From Microbacterium sp. LWO12-1.2 (GTDB taxonomy: Bacteria; Actinomycetota; Actinomycetes; Actinomycetales; Microbacteriaceae): a DNA stretch of 64,000 bases. A model generated the notes under the pieces. The model saw only the letters and a program-made list of their open reading frames with translations. It was not told the origin of the DNA and did no database searches. Below are positions 18,445 through 27,106 of the stretch, in pieces. Position numbers and translations under genes: made by a program. The stretch lies in NCBI RefSeq assembly GCF_040675875.1, contig NZ_JBEGII010000001.1, forward strand, positions 248,001-312,000, written 5' to 3'. The first letter of the stretch is position 1. Every line of letters starts with the position of its first letter.

Positions 18445-19610
18445 CCTTGGCAGACAAGGCGCGAAGGGCCGTTGCGGTATTCGCCCCGCTGTACCCACCG
18501 GCCTTCATGGGTGGCGGGCCGATCCGATCCATTGCCGCGCTCGTCGCGACTGCACCTGCGTCGGCTCGAGCGGTCGTTCTCACGAAGGATACAGACCTCG
18601 GCGCGACGGAGCCGATGCCGGTCGTCCGCAACAGCTGGAGCCGTCGAGATGGCGACGACGTCTATTACGCGAGTATGCGATCGCCTCTCGCGTATTGGCG
18701 TTCACTCGTCTCGCTGCGGCGGACGAAACCATCACTGCTGCATTTCAACAGCTTCCTGAACCCGCAGCTGACGATCTTCCCGCTCATCTTGTGGCGCCTC
18801 GGGTTCTGGGGTGAAGCAAGAATTCTGCTGTCTCCCCGGGGCGAGTTCGGCGAGGGGGCTCTTCAGCGACGCTCAGCGAAGAAGCGCATCTATATGCGGT
18901 TCTTTCGGGCGCTCCGGCTGCACAACGCCGTCATCTGGCATTCGACCGCTGCGCACGAGACGAGCGACCTCCGTCAGATCTGGGGGGATACCGCCGTCAT
19001 CATCGAACGTGAGAACGACACGTTGCTCGCCGAATCGTCATCCCGACCGCGTCGCTTCAACGGACCTCTTCGCGCGGTTTTCCTCGGCAGAATCGTCGAG
19101 CACAAAGGTTTGCACGTCGCTCTGGAAGCTCTAGCTGACGTCACCGAACATGTCCGGCTCGATGTATACGGTTCGCGAGAAGATGCCGCATACGGGCTTC
19201 GGTGTGATTCGCTCGTCGCGACGCTTCCTCCCCACGTCTCCGTAGAGTTCCACGGTCCTGTTCGACCAGATCTCGTGGTCGATGTATTGAAAGAGCATGA
19301 GCTCCTTCTGATGCCGACGGCCGGGGAGAACTTCGGTCATGTCATTGCGGAAGCGTTGTCGGCTTCGTGTGTCGTCGCGGTCACACCGTTCACGCCGTGG
19401 ACGGAGGATCTGTCCGCGGGGGGCGGTTTCGTGCTGGACAGGGATGCCGAGTCGTGGTCGGGATGCATTGATCAGTTCGCCGCGGCGACAGGCGACGTGC
19501 GAATGTCGCACCGTGTGGCGGCCGGTGCGGCATACGACCGGTGGCTCTCTCGTCCGCGCCCACCACACCTCTGGGCCTCGGCTTTCGAGCTCATCGAACC
19601 GCCCAGGTGA
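18441..19610 (+). CDS. GT4 glycosyltransferase
   Basis: 389 residues. The N-terminus has APLYPPAFMGGGPIRSIAAL, the acceptor-side glycine loop of GT4 enzymes. The donor half includes FLGRIVEHKGLHVALEALAD and MPTAGENFGHVIAEALSASCVV with the conserved glutamates. LSPRGEFGEGAL in the middle recalls transferases that add hexoses in capsule loci. It is co-translated with wzy (4-nt overlap). The sugar is unknown. Codons here use more A and T at third positions than in the housekeeping half of the window, by eye. Confidence 0.82.
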   Translation: MTLADKARRAVAVFAPLYPPAFMGGGPIRSIAALVATAPASARAVVLTKDTDLGATEPMPVVRNSWSRRDGDDVYYASMRSPLAYWRSLVSLRRTKPSLLHFNSFLNPQLTIFPLILWRLGFWGEARILLSPRGEFGEGALQRRSAKKRIYMRFFRALRLHNAVIWHSTAAHETSDLRQIWGDTAVIIERENDTLLAESSSRPRRFNGPLRAVFLGRIVEHKGLHVALEALADVTEHVRLDVYGSREDAAYGLRCDSLVATLPPHVSVEFHGPVRPDLVVDVLKEHELLLMPTAGENFGHVIAEALSASCVVAVTPFTPWTEDLSAGGGFVLDRDAESWSGCIDQFAAATGDVRMSHRVAAGAAYDRWLSRPRPPHLWASAFELIEPPR

Positions 19611-19621
19611 TGCCCGAGGGC

Positions 19622-19653
19622 TCAGAGGCGGTGGACGTCAGAGGCGGTGGACG
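19622..19653. repeat. Perfect 16-bp tandem duplication over a stop codon
   Basis: TCAGAGGCGGTGGACG occurs twice in a row (19622-19637 and 19638-19653). The second copy contains the stop and last codons of the UDP-sugar dehydrogenase on the minus strand; the first repeats the stop and last codons just downstream. It looks like a recent slippage duplication with no effect on the protein. Confidence 0.9.
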
Positions 19654-20921
19654 CTTGCGTGCGGAATCCGGTTGCGAGTGTCGAACACGATGACGTCGCC
19701 GGCGGCTGCCTGCTGCTCGAGCAACGCGTAGTCGAAATCATCGTGGTCGGTGACCACGATGACGAGGTCCGCCTCTGACACTGCTGTCGCTGTGAAATCG
19801 CGGCGTTCGACGTTGCGGGGCCATCGGGCATCGACGACGAACGGGTCCGCTGCCTGAACGATTGCACCGTATCCGTTGAGGAGCTCGATGATTCGCAGTG
19901 CTGGTGACTCGCGACTATCGCCCGAGTTCTTCTTGTATGCGATTCCCGCGAGGAGAACGGTAGACCCGTTGAGCGACTTGCGCTCGTTGTTCAGCAACTC
20001 GATGACTCTCTGAACGACATACGCAGGCATGTTCTCGTTGACGTCGTTTGCGAGTTCGACGAATCGGAAGCTCTTCCCCAGGGTGCGGCGAACTTGCCAT
20101 GACAGGTAGCTCGGGTCCACCGGAAGACAGTGACCGCCCACTCCAGGCCCCGGGGTGAACTTCATGAACCCGAACGGCTTGGTTGCGGCGGCGTCGATCG
20201 ACTCCCACACGTTGACATCGAGCTCGTCGGCGAAGACCGCGAGTTCGTTCACAAGGGCGATGTTGACGTGCCGAAACGTGTTCTCGAGCAGCTTCGTGAG
20301 TTCCGCCTCTTTCGGGCTGGATACCGGCACCGTTCGCTCGACCAAGGAGGAATAGAACTCGTCGATTCGCTCGAGCGAGTTCGGGTCGATCCCAGACACA
20401 ACCTTCGGGGTGTTGACGAAGTTCCACCGGGGATTGCCCGGATCGATGCGCTCGGGGCTGTACCCGACAAAGAAATCGCTCCCAGCGCTGAGGCCCGATC
20501 CTTCTTCCAGCAGAGGCACGAGCAACTCTTCGGTCGTTCCCGGGTAAGTCGTCGACTCGAGGATCACCGTCGCGCCCGCCGTCAGAAGGGGAGCGAGAGA
20601 TCGTGCAGCCGATTCGATGAAGGAGAGGTCCGGAAGGGTCTCCTTCAGCGGAGTGGGGACAGTGATGACCGCCACTCCGAAGTTATGGGCGAGCTCATAC
20701 TCAGTGCTGGCTCGGTACTTGCCTGAGTCCAATGCTGCGTGAACCGTTGACCCCGCGATGTCCTCCACGAAGGAGCGGCCTGCGTTCAGGGCTTCGACTC
20801 GAACACCGTCGAGGTCGAGGCCCAAGACCTCGTAGCCCACTTCAACGGCGCGCATCGCGAGTGGAAGGCCTACGTAGCCCTGCCCGACAACGACGACGGT
20901 GCGTGAACGGTCAGACGACAT
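19638..20921 (-). CDS. UDP-HexNAc/UDP-glucose 6-dehydrogenase family (WbpA/WecC-like)
   Basis: 427 residues. The Rossmann motif is VVVVGQGYVGLPLAMRA. ESTTYPGTTEELL, GYSPERIDPGN and the catalytic GFMKFTPGPGVGGHCLPVDPSYL (Cys265) are those of the WbpA/WecC/TviB branch that oxidises UDP-HexNAc twice to the uronic acid, rather than of plain UDP-glucose dehydrogenases. The ATG at 20921 has GGAG at a good distance; the longer frame starting at 20951 lacks one. It stands alone in the minus direction, converging with the glycosyltransferase at 18441. Confidence 0.88.
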   Translation of the reverse strand: MSSDRSRTVVVVGQGYVGLPLAMRAVEVGYEVLGLDLDGVRVEALNAGRSFVEDIAGSTVHAALDSGKYRASTEYELAHNFGVAVITVPTPLKETLPDLSFIESAARSLAPLLTAGATVILESTTYPGTTEELLVPLLEEGSGLSAGSDFFVGYSPERIDPGNPRWNFVNTPKVVSGIDPNSLERIDEFYSSLVERTVPVSSPKEAELTKLLENTFRHVNIALVNELAVFADELDVNVWESIDAAATKPFGFMKFTPGPGVGGHCLPVDPSYLSWQVRRTLGKSFRFVELANDVNENMPAYVVQRVIELLNNERKSLNGSTVLLAGIAYKKNSGDSRESPALRIIELLNGYGAIVQAADPFVVDARWPRNVERRDFTATAVSEADLVIVVTDHDDFDYALLEQQAAAGDVIVFDTRNRIPHASVHRL

Positions 20922-21076
20922 CGGGGCTCCATTCGAAGGGCATAGCGACATATGCTTCGCATCGTCACGACATAGTCTTTCACGTGGCGGTCGGTTGGAC
21001 GCTCAGCGTGGGCGAAGTGAGCTTGTCTCGTGCGTCTTCCAGGCTGGGCCGGCTTGGCCGATTAGGCTGAACTGCC

Positions 21077-21148
21077 ATGGCGCTTGGTGGCCAGGGCGGG
21101 GTTTCACTGGGCTCGGCTACGGCGGTTTACACCGACAGGAACAGGTGA
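21077..21148 (+). CDS. Possible leader peptide ORF upstream of the nucleotidyltransferase
   Basis: ATG at 21077, 23 residues starting MALGGQGGVSLGSATAVY, stop 7 nt before the GTG of the next gene. A TAGGCT box at 21063-21068 lies 8 nt upstream, close to the spacing of the leaderless genes elsewhere in the window. It may be a translated leader or a chance frame. Confidence 0.22.
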   Translation: MALGGQGGVSLGSATAVYTDRNR

Positions 21149-21155
21149 GGGAATC

Positions 21156-22283
21156 GTGCCCGTGCATAGGTGGATCGCGGTGAGCAACGGCGCGGTCGAC
21201 GTGCGCGGGCTCGGACAGATGGTGGGTGAGTCCGAAAGCGAGATCGCCATCACCCCCACGATTCCCGGACAGCCACTCGCCATCGCGGGTGAGGTTGCGG
21301 TTCTCTGGCGCTCACTGTTTGGACCAGGTGTGCACGATGATCGTCTCTCGGACGAGGGACGTGAGCTGGTGCGAGAGTTTGCGAGCGCCGGAATCGCGGT
21401 TGCCGCGGAGGCGGATGAGCGGGGCATCGAGGGCATCGAACCCCTTTGGTTCGAGTCGCTTCTCCACGAGCTGGTCAGTGCGTTGGTCTGCCGGATCGCG
21501 CAGATCCACGAAATACGTTGCCTGGTCATCAAGGGCCCGACACTTCACGAACAGGGCCTTCGGAGCCGCATCCATTCCGGCGATGTAGATGTCTTGGTGG
21601 ATCCGGCGCGAGCAGCGGAATTGATCGATGCGATCGAGCAGTGGGGGTGGACCGCACGCCGGAATCCGATGAGCGGCACACCGCTTCCGCACTCGACCAC
21701 CATGGCACCCGAGTCGTGGGGCTGTGAGATCGATGTGCACTTCCGCTACCCGGGAATCGGTGTCGACCCACAGGCATCTTTCGACAGGCTCTGGAGCTGC
21801 GCGGAGCAGCGTTCGTTCGCGGGCGTCGTCGGCTTTACGCTCGCCACTCATGCGCATGCCCTCATCCAGGCGCTGACTCTCGCCCGACCGGCAGCAGGGC
21901 ACGTGCAGACGGCTCGCTACAGCGAGTCAGCCGCCGTATTGAAGAAGGGCGGGCCCGAGACGCTGCGTCTTGCAGACGAGCTCGGCGCGGTCGGAGCGCT
22001 TCGCCAGGAACTTGTCTCTGCCTTTCCCGAGGAGAACGTCTCCTCGGCCCGCCCTCCAGACGAGTGGATCTGGCTGTCGCAGCCGAACCCCGCGCTCACC
22101 TACCTGTACATGCTGAAGTCGGTTCCTGTTCGGCGCAAGCCCGCTGTGTTGTGGAAGATTCTCATCAGCCGACGACTGATGAGCGAAGATCGGCAAGAAT
22201 CGCTGATCCGGCGATGGAATCGGGGGATCAGGCAATTGATCAGCAGGCCGTCCGCTTCCGTGCGGGGGTCCAGGCCGAGATGA
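21156..22283 (+). CDS. Nucleotidyltransferase-family protein (NTP_transf_5-like)
   Basis: 375 residues. The motif HSGDVDVLVDPARAAELIDAIE matches the GD-D-hhV metal site of the uncharacterised nucleotidyltransferase family PF14907, and CLVIKGPTLHEQGLRSR just before it is also typical. Members occur beside HprK-like kinases and PqqD-like proteins in glycan and some RiPP clusters; here such a kinase-PqqD protein lies about 13 kb away. The target that would be nucleotidylated is unknown. I chose the GTG at 21156 for its GTGAGGGA site; the frame is open back to 21084. A DUF4012 gene follows in the same direction. Confidence 0.7.
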   Translation: MPVHRWIAVSNGAVDVRGLGQMVGESESEIAITPTIPGQPLAIAGEVAVLWRSLFGPGVHDDRLSDEGRELVREFASAGIAVAAEADERGIEGIEPLWFESLLHELVSALVCRIAQIHEIRCLVIKGPTLHEQGLRSRIHSGDVDVLVDPARAAELIDAIEQWGWTARRNPMSGTPLPHSTTMAPESWGCEIDVHFRYPGIGVDPQASFDRLWSCAEQRSFAGVVGFTLATHAHALIQALTLARPAAGHVQTARYSESAAVLKKGGPETLRLADELGAVGALRQELVSAFPEENVSSARPPDEWIWLSQPNPALTYLYMLKSVPVRRKPAVLWKILISRRLMSEDRQESLIRRWNRGIRQLISRPSASVRGSRPR

Positions 22284-22401
22284 CGGACGGGATGGCAGCG
22301 AGTGCTTTCGCTCCCATCCGAGTCGTCGTCTGGCCCCGATCGGCATCACGCCCGGTGGTGGACGCGCACAGCGCTCAGGGAACTGAGGTTGAATAGGACC
22401 G

Positions 22402-24258
22402 ATGCCTACCACACACCACAGCCGCGCCAGTCTGCGCGCAGAAGCCGAACGGAACGGCATGCGGCGACCGAATCGTCGTCGTGTGACGTGGATCATCGTC
22501 GGGGCACTTGCGCTGATCGTCGCAGCGCTCGTCGTCCTCTGCGCGGTCGTGGCGTCGAAAGCGCTGACGGTTCGAGATACGCTTGCGCCTGCGGTCCCGG
22601 TAGCGAGCGGCTTGCCCGCGAAGGTGGTGGCGGGTGACCTCGATGGCGCTGCAGAGGACGCTGCGCTCCTTCAGGAACTTGCCGCCAGAGCCGCAGATCA
22701 GACCGTCGGCCTGGACTGGCGCTTGGCCGAGTGGGTTCCGTTCATCGGACAGAACCTGTCGGCCATCCGTGCCGCAGCGGAGAGCGTGGACGAGGTTGCC
22801 GATTTTGCTGTGGTCTCCCTCCCACACCTCAATTTGACGGCGTTCCGTCCGAACGCAGGCGCCATCGATCTGGCCGCGGTGCACAACCTCGAAACCGTCG
22901 CCTCGGAGGGCGCAACGCTGTTCGCCGAAGTCAACCGGCGAATCGACGCGACGGATCGTACTTTCCTCCTGCCTCAGGTCGATACCGCGCTCTCGTCGCT
23001 CGACGACGCCGTCAACGGAGTGGACGACGCGCTCGGCACGCTCGCCCCGATCCTCAAGGTGCTTCCGGCTGCACTGGGCGAGGGTGCGCCTCGAACGTAT
23101 CTCTTGATGTTCCAAGGAAACTCTGAGTTGAGGGCATCAGGCGGCAATCCGGCGGCTCTGGCCCTCGTCACGGCCACTGACGGACGAGTTGAACTCACTG
23201 CGCAGGCGACGAGTGTCCAATTCGACAATGCGCGCCCCGAGAGCATCGCTCCTTTGGATCCGGAAACGGAGCATCTTTACTCCGACACGATTGGTCGCTG
23301 GATTCCGAATATGACGGCGACTCCCGACTTCCCGACCACGGTCGAGATAGTGCGCGCATGGTGGGCGGACGAGGGCCTCCCGCCGTTCGACGATGTGATC
23401 TCCACCGATCCGGTGGCTCTCAGCTACATCTTGCGGGCCACCGGGCCCATTCCGCTTGACACCGGAGAGACGCTGACAAGCGACAACGTCGTTTCCCTTC
23501 TCCTCAACGAGGTCTACTTCAACTACGGTGAGATCATCCCCGGTCGTCCCGCTGACGGCTCGCAGCAAGATCTCTTCTTCGCGTCGGCCGCGGCGAAGAT
23601 CTTCTCCACTCTCACAGCAGGTATCGACAGCCCCGGGGAGTTCCTGGAGGCGCTTCGCCAATCATCGATTGAGGGGCGGATGAAGGTCTGGTCGTCTAAC
23701 CCTGACATTGAGGCACTGGTCGCGGGAACGAAGATAGCGGGAACCCTTCCCGCTACAAACGAGGAACGAACGGTCGCGGGCGTCTTCTTCAACGACACCA
23801 CCGCAGCCAAGACTGACTATTACGCGGACGCGAGCATAACGTCCAGCACGGACCAGTGCACGGCCTCGGGCCCGCCGACCTTCCGACAGACCATCAAGTT
23901 CGCGAACAACATCACTCCTGAGCAGGCGGGAGCGTTGCCCTACTTCATCACGGGGCCGCACTACGCGCCGGGGTACATTGCCACCGATGTCGTGATATAC
24001 ACCCCCGTCGGCGCGACGATCGAGTCTTGGTCGGTAGAGGGCGCTGAGAGCAATTACCTGATGGCTGAGGGAACCCACCTTGGGCGGAACGTGGTGCGGA
24101 TCAGCGTGATAACCCCGCCGCAGACGACGGCCACCATCACGGTGGAAATGCAAGGCGGTGAAGGTTCCGTTGGGGCTGACTACGGGCCCTATGAGGTGTG
24201 GACAACACCCATGGTGCGCGCGACGCCGGTGACGCTTGACGCACCGGGCTGCGGATGA
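22402..24258 (+). CDS. DUF4012 domain protein, membrane-anchored extracellular
   Basis: 618 residues, the usual DUF4012 length. A basic N-terminus is followed by one membrane helix (about 28-52) and a long extracellular part. The block YLLMFQGNSELRASGGNPAAL resembles the NNAELR-type signature of this family. DUF4012 proteins are common in actinobacterial exopolysaccharide loci, but the biochemical role is not known; attachment of polymer to the wall or export are only suggestions. The start follows GGTTGAATAGGA. It converges with the transferase at 24292. Confidence 0.82.
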   Translation: MPTTHHSRASLRAEAERNGMRRPNRRRVTWIIVGALALIVAALVVLCAVVASKALTVRDTLAPAVPVASGLPAKVVAGDLDGAAEDAALLQELAARAADQTVGLDWRLAEWVPFIGQNLSAIRAAAESVDEVADFAVVSLPHLNLTAFRPNAGAIDLAAVHNLETVASEGATLFAEVNRRIDATDRTFLLPQVDTALSSLDDAVNGVDDALGTLAPILKVLPAALGEGAPRTYLLMFQGNSELRASGGNPAALALVTATDGRVELTAQATSVQFDNARPESIAPLDPETEHLYSDTIGRWIPNMTATPDFPTTVEIVRAWWADEGLPPFDDVISTDPVALSYILRATGPIPLDTGETLTSDNVVSLLLNEVYFNYGEIIPGRPADGSQQDLFFASAAAKIFSTLTAGIDSPGEFLEALRQSSIEGRMKVWSSNPDIEALVAGTKIAGTLPATNEERTVAGVFFNDTTAAKTDYYADASITSSTDQCTASGPPTFRQTIKFANNITPEQAGALPYFITGPHYAPGYIATDVVIYTPVGATIESWSVEGAESNYLMAEGTHLGRNVVRISVITPPQTTATITVEMQGGEGSVGADYGPYEVWTTPMVRATPVTLDAPGCG

Positions 24259-24291
24259 TCGAGAGGCCGCGGCGAGAGCAAGTAGTGCCTC

Positions 24292-25284
24292 TCAGGTCTC
24301 TCGGCTCAGTCGATTCCGGCGCAGTCGGCGCGCGGTCTCGATCTTCCTGATCAGATTGAACAACGGCCGTGAGCCGGGGATGCGCCAGAACGCGGATGGC
24401 GTGTAGTTCGGGTCGATATCCTCGCGTGGAAGGACCGTGGTCCCGGCCAGGTATAGCCTGCGTGCGTATCGGAACTCGCGAACATAGTGCGGATACATGA
24501 TCCAGAGTCGAGCGAGATCAAGGATGCTGCGTATCCGTTCTCTGAGATATCTCGTGCCAGAGACCGTGCGGCTGAACGCGAGCTCGAGATCGAAATCTGC
24601 TTCGTACCGTTCAGGGCGTACGCGCACCCCCCGGACCGAGTTCGCAATATTGGATCCATGGATGATCTGCATCCATCTGGGCGCTCCCACGACGTTGAGA
24701 ACGTCAGCGTTAGCGCGGCTCATGACGTGTCGCAGGCTGTAGAAGACGGTACGCGGCAGTCCGTGCTCCACTCGCTTCTCGACATAGGAGATGAACGGGT
24801 TCGAGGGCTCGTCGTACCGGTACACCTCGCCTGTGCGCTCCACCTGGATCCCGCAGAGCAGGTTGATGTAGAGCGACTCCTGGTGATCGAAGTGCGACTG
24901 CACGTCGGCGACGAACTGACGGGCGATCGCATCGTCACTGTCGATCCGTGTGGTGATGAGATACGGCGCGGAGGCGACCTCCGCGACGGCCTGCTGAGCG
25001 ATGAGGCTCGACCAGGAAGACACATACACGGGGGTGAAGAGCCCCGGACTCAAGGCATCGATCTCCTCCCTCAGCCAGGCGGGGGTCTCCACGTCGAAGA
25101 ACACCAGCCACTGGAAAGTGCGCACCGTCTGGCGAGCGACCGACGATGCGAGCGCATCGCAGAAGAACGCCCAGCGGTAGAAGAGCCAGTCGTCGTCGAC
25201 GACCGGAGGTGATCCCGGGAATCGCACGCTGAACCGAGTCAGGATGACGTGGTCGAAATCCGCTGCTGCGGGCGGATGAGTCAT
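24292..25284 (-). CDS. Putative rhamnosyltransferase-type glycosyltransferase
   Basis: 330 residues. The sequence LTRFSVRFPG near the N-terminus, WLVFFDVETPAWLREEI and TTRIDSDDAIARQFVADVQSHF match the family annotated as putative rhamnosyl transferase (PF11316), a GT-A-like fold in which DSDD is the metal/nucleotide site. No dTDP-rhamnose genes are in the window, so the donor would be made elsewhere or the sugar is different. It is the last gene of a three-gene minus-strand unit with an aminotransferase and an acetyltransferase, all joined by ATGA overlaps. Confidence 0.75.
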   Translation of the reverse strand: MTHPPAAADFDHVILTRFSVRFPGSPPVVDDDWLFYRWAFFCDALASSVARQTVRTFQWLVFFDVETPAWLREEIDALSPGLFTPVYVSSWSSLIAQQAVAEVASAPYLITTRIDSDDAIARQFVADVQSHFDHQESLYINLLCGIQVERTGEVYRYDEPSNPFISYVEKRVEHGLPRTVFYSLRHVMSRANADVLNVVGAPRWMQIIHGSNIANSVRGVRVRPERYEADFDLELAFSRTVSGTRYLRERIRSILDLARLWIMYPHYVREFRYARRLYLAGTTVLPREDIDPNYTPSAFWRIPGSRPLFNLIRKIETARRLRRNRLSRET

Positions 25285-26345
25285 GACGCGAGAACTTCGG
25301 TGATCGCATCGACATGCGCGGGCCGGACCCTGCCGTGGAGGGGCAGGGCGATGACGCTGCGTGAGAGTTGATCGGCGTCGTGGGCGGTCGAACCCGCCAC
25401 CGGCTGATCCGCATACCGTTCACCGTCGCCGCACAGCGCTGGGAATCTCCGTGCGATTACGTCGCGCGCGGCGAGCTCCTCGATGATGCGGGCCTGGTCT
25501 CGCGGGTCGCAGCGCACGACCTCCATGACGAGCGCGCGGGCGGTTCCGGGTGAGTGGGGCCGCACCCGAGATCCTCGCTCTGCTGCCGCGGTGTACGCCG
25601 CGCGCAGCGCTTCCCGCGCGGCCACCTCTGCGGCGACCTTCGGGAAGGTGGCCAGACCGACCGCTGCCGCCAGCTCGGACATCTTGCCGTTGATGCCGGC
25701 GTGCACGTCATGGGCTCGGTCGATGCCGAAGTTCACCGCATACCGCAGGCGCTGGTCGAGTTGTCCGTCGTCCGTCGCGACGAACCCGCCTTCCCCCGTG
25801 TGCAGCAGTTTGGTCGCGTGCAACGAGTAGGCCGTCGCCGTGCCGCGACCGACGATGTCGGCGAATCCGTAAGCATGTGCGGCGTCGTACACGACGGGCA
25901 GTGCGTGTGCCTCGCCCAGGGCGTCCAACGCCGGGTCGGCGGCTACCCCGAACAGGTGCACCGGAAGGATCGCGACGGTGCGCGCGCGTATCGCCTGCTC
26001 GACGGCGGAGGTGTCGAGCGTCAACGTCTCACGGTCTGAGGCGACGAACACCGGCGTCAGACCGGCCGCTTCGATCGCGAGGGGGGTCGCGCGGAATGTG
26101 AGGGCGGACGTGATGACCTCTCCTCCCCGGGGCAGCCCGAGCGCGAGCAGCGCGGTCGTCAGCGCGGACGTGCCAGAGGCGGTGGCCAGGACGTGCCCCC
26201 ATCCCTCGGCCTGCGCGAGTCGTTGCTCCAGCTCTGCGACGAGTGGCCCGCCGTTCGACCACCGAGCGCGTTCCCAGATGCCCTGGGCGAGGGTGCCGAA
26301 CAGTGCCGCGTCCGGCGCGAGCGGCTGGCCCAGCGTGACCGTCAT
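25281..26345 (-). CDS. DegT/DnrJ-family sugar aminotransferase, VioA/FdtB-like
   Basis: 354 residues. The PLP-lysine motif is AYSLHATKLLHTGEGG (Lys179), nearer to the HATK group that includes FdtB, QdtB and VioA than to the SFFGNK group of the other aminotransferase in this locus. VVYDAAHAYG carries the cofactor aspartate. It should aminate a 4-keto or 3-keto 6-deoxy sugar. No dedicated dTDP-glucose dehydratase is present, so its substrate might be the WbpM-like product, as for PglE, or come from elsewhere. The ATG at 26345 overlaps the stop of the acetyltransferase gene. Confidence 0.8.
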   Translation of the reverse strand: MTVTLGQPLAPDAALFGTLAQGIWERARWSNGGPLVAELEQRLAQAEGWGHVLATASGTSALTTALLALGLPRGGEVITSALTFRATPLAIEAAGLTPVFVASDRETLTLDTSAVEQAIRARTVAILPVHLFGVAADPALDALGEAHALPVVYDAAHAYGFADIVGRGTATAYSLHATKLLHTGEGGFVATDDGQLDQRLRYAVNFGIDRAHDVHAGINGKMSELAAAVGLATFPKVAAEVAAREALRAAYTAAAERGSRVRPHSPGTARALVMEVVRCDPRDQARIIEELAARDVIARRFPALCGDGERYADQPVAGSTAHDADQLSRSVIALPLHGRVRPAHVDAITEVLAS

Positions 26346-27016
26346 CGGGCTTCCGTGCCGCGCGGCTTCGCCGCCGCCCGCATCGCCTGCCACTCCGCGA
26401 TGCTGACCGCTCGCGGACTGACCACGGTTTCCCCTGGGGCGACGTCGCGGTCGACGACGGCACCCACGCCGATGATCGCGCCGTCGCCGATCACGATCGG
26501 CCGACGTGACGTACCGTTCTTGATCACCGCTCCGGCACCGACGAAGACATCGCGCCCGATGTTCACATGACCGAGAACCACGCTGCTGACCGCGAGGGTG
26601 CAGAACTCGCCGATGTTCACATCGTGCGCAACGATGTCCGACAGGACGATCGTGCCGCGTGCGATGGAGGTTCCGAAGCCGACACGAGCGGTGCACGTGA
26701 CGATCACTCCCTCACCGAGCTGTGCGCGCGGATCGGAGAGGTGGGGGGAACCAGCCGCTCCCAGGATCGGCACACCAGCGGAGGTCAATCGATCGAAGAC
26801 CGCTCGGCGTCCGGCAGGGTCGTGGATCGGCACGAAGACGGCCGTGTCGTCGAGCGCAGCGAGCTGATCGAAGTCGAGGATCGGAGTGCCGTCGGGATGC
26901 AGGTCGCGCGGATCATCATCCGCGACATATGCCACGAACTCGCTCACACCGCGCGCTTGAAACGCAAGGTCGAGAGCCACCTGCACACACGTGCCGCTCG
27001 CGCCGAAACATGCCAT
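26342..27016 (-). CDS. NeuD/PglD/VioB-like sugar acetyltransferase
   Basis: 224 residues from the ATG at 27016. The first strand MACFGASGTCVQVALDLA is the Rossmann-like substrate subdomain; from about residue 95 hexapeptide repeats form a left-handed beta-helix (GEGVIVTCTARVGFGTSIA, IGRDVFVGAGAVI, IGDGAIIGVGAVV). It is paired with the aminotransferase downstream, so it probably N-acetylates that product, as VioB or PglD do. A GTG at 27052 is an alternative start. It is divergent from the 920-residue glycosyltransferase with a 90-bp gap. Confidence 0.78.
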   Translation of the reverse strand: MACFGASGTCVQVALDLAFQARGVSEFVAYVADDDPRDLHPDGTPILDFDQLAALDDTAVFVPIHDPAGRRAVFDRLTSAGVPILGAAGSPHLSDPRAQLGEGVIVTCTARVGFGTSIARGTIVLSDIVAHDVNIGEFCTLAVSSVVLGHVNIGRDVFVGAGAVIKNGTSRRPIVIGDGAIIGVGAVVDRDVAPGETVVSPRAVSIAEWQAMRAAAKPRGTEAR

Positions 27017-27106
27017 CTTCGGCGGGACGGCAGACCTCCCCAGGACATACACTCTTGCAGTGTAGCGAGCAGTCCGTGGGGACATCGCGCAGGGAGAAAT
27101 CTGGGG

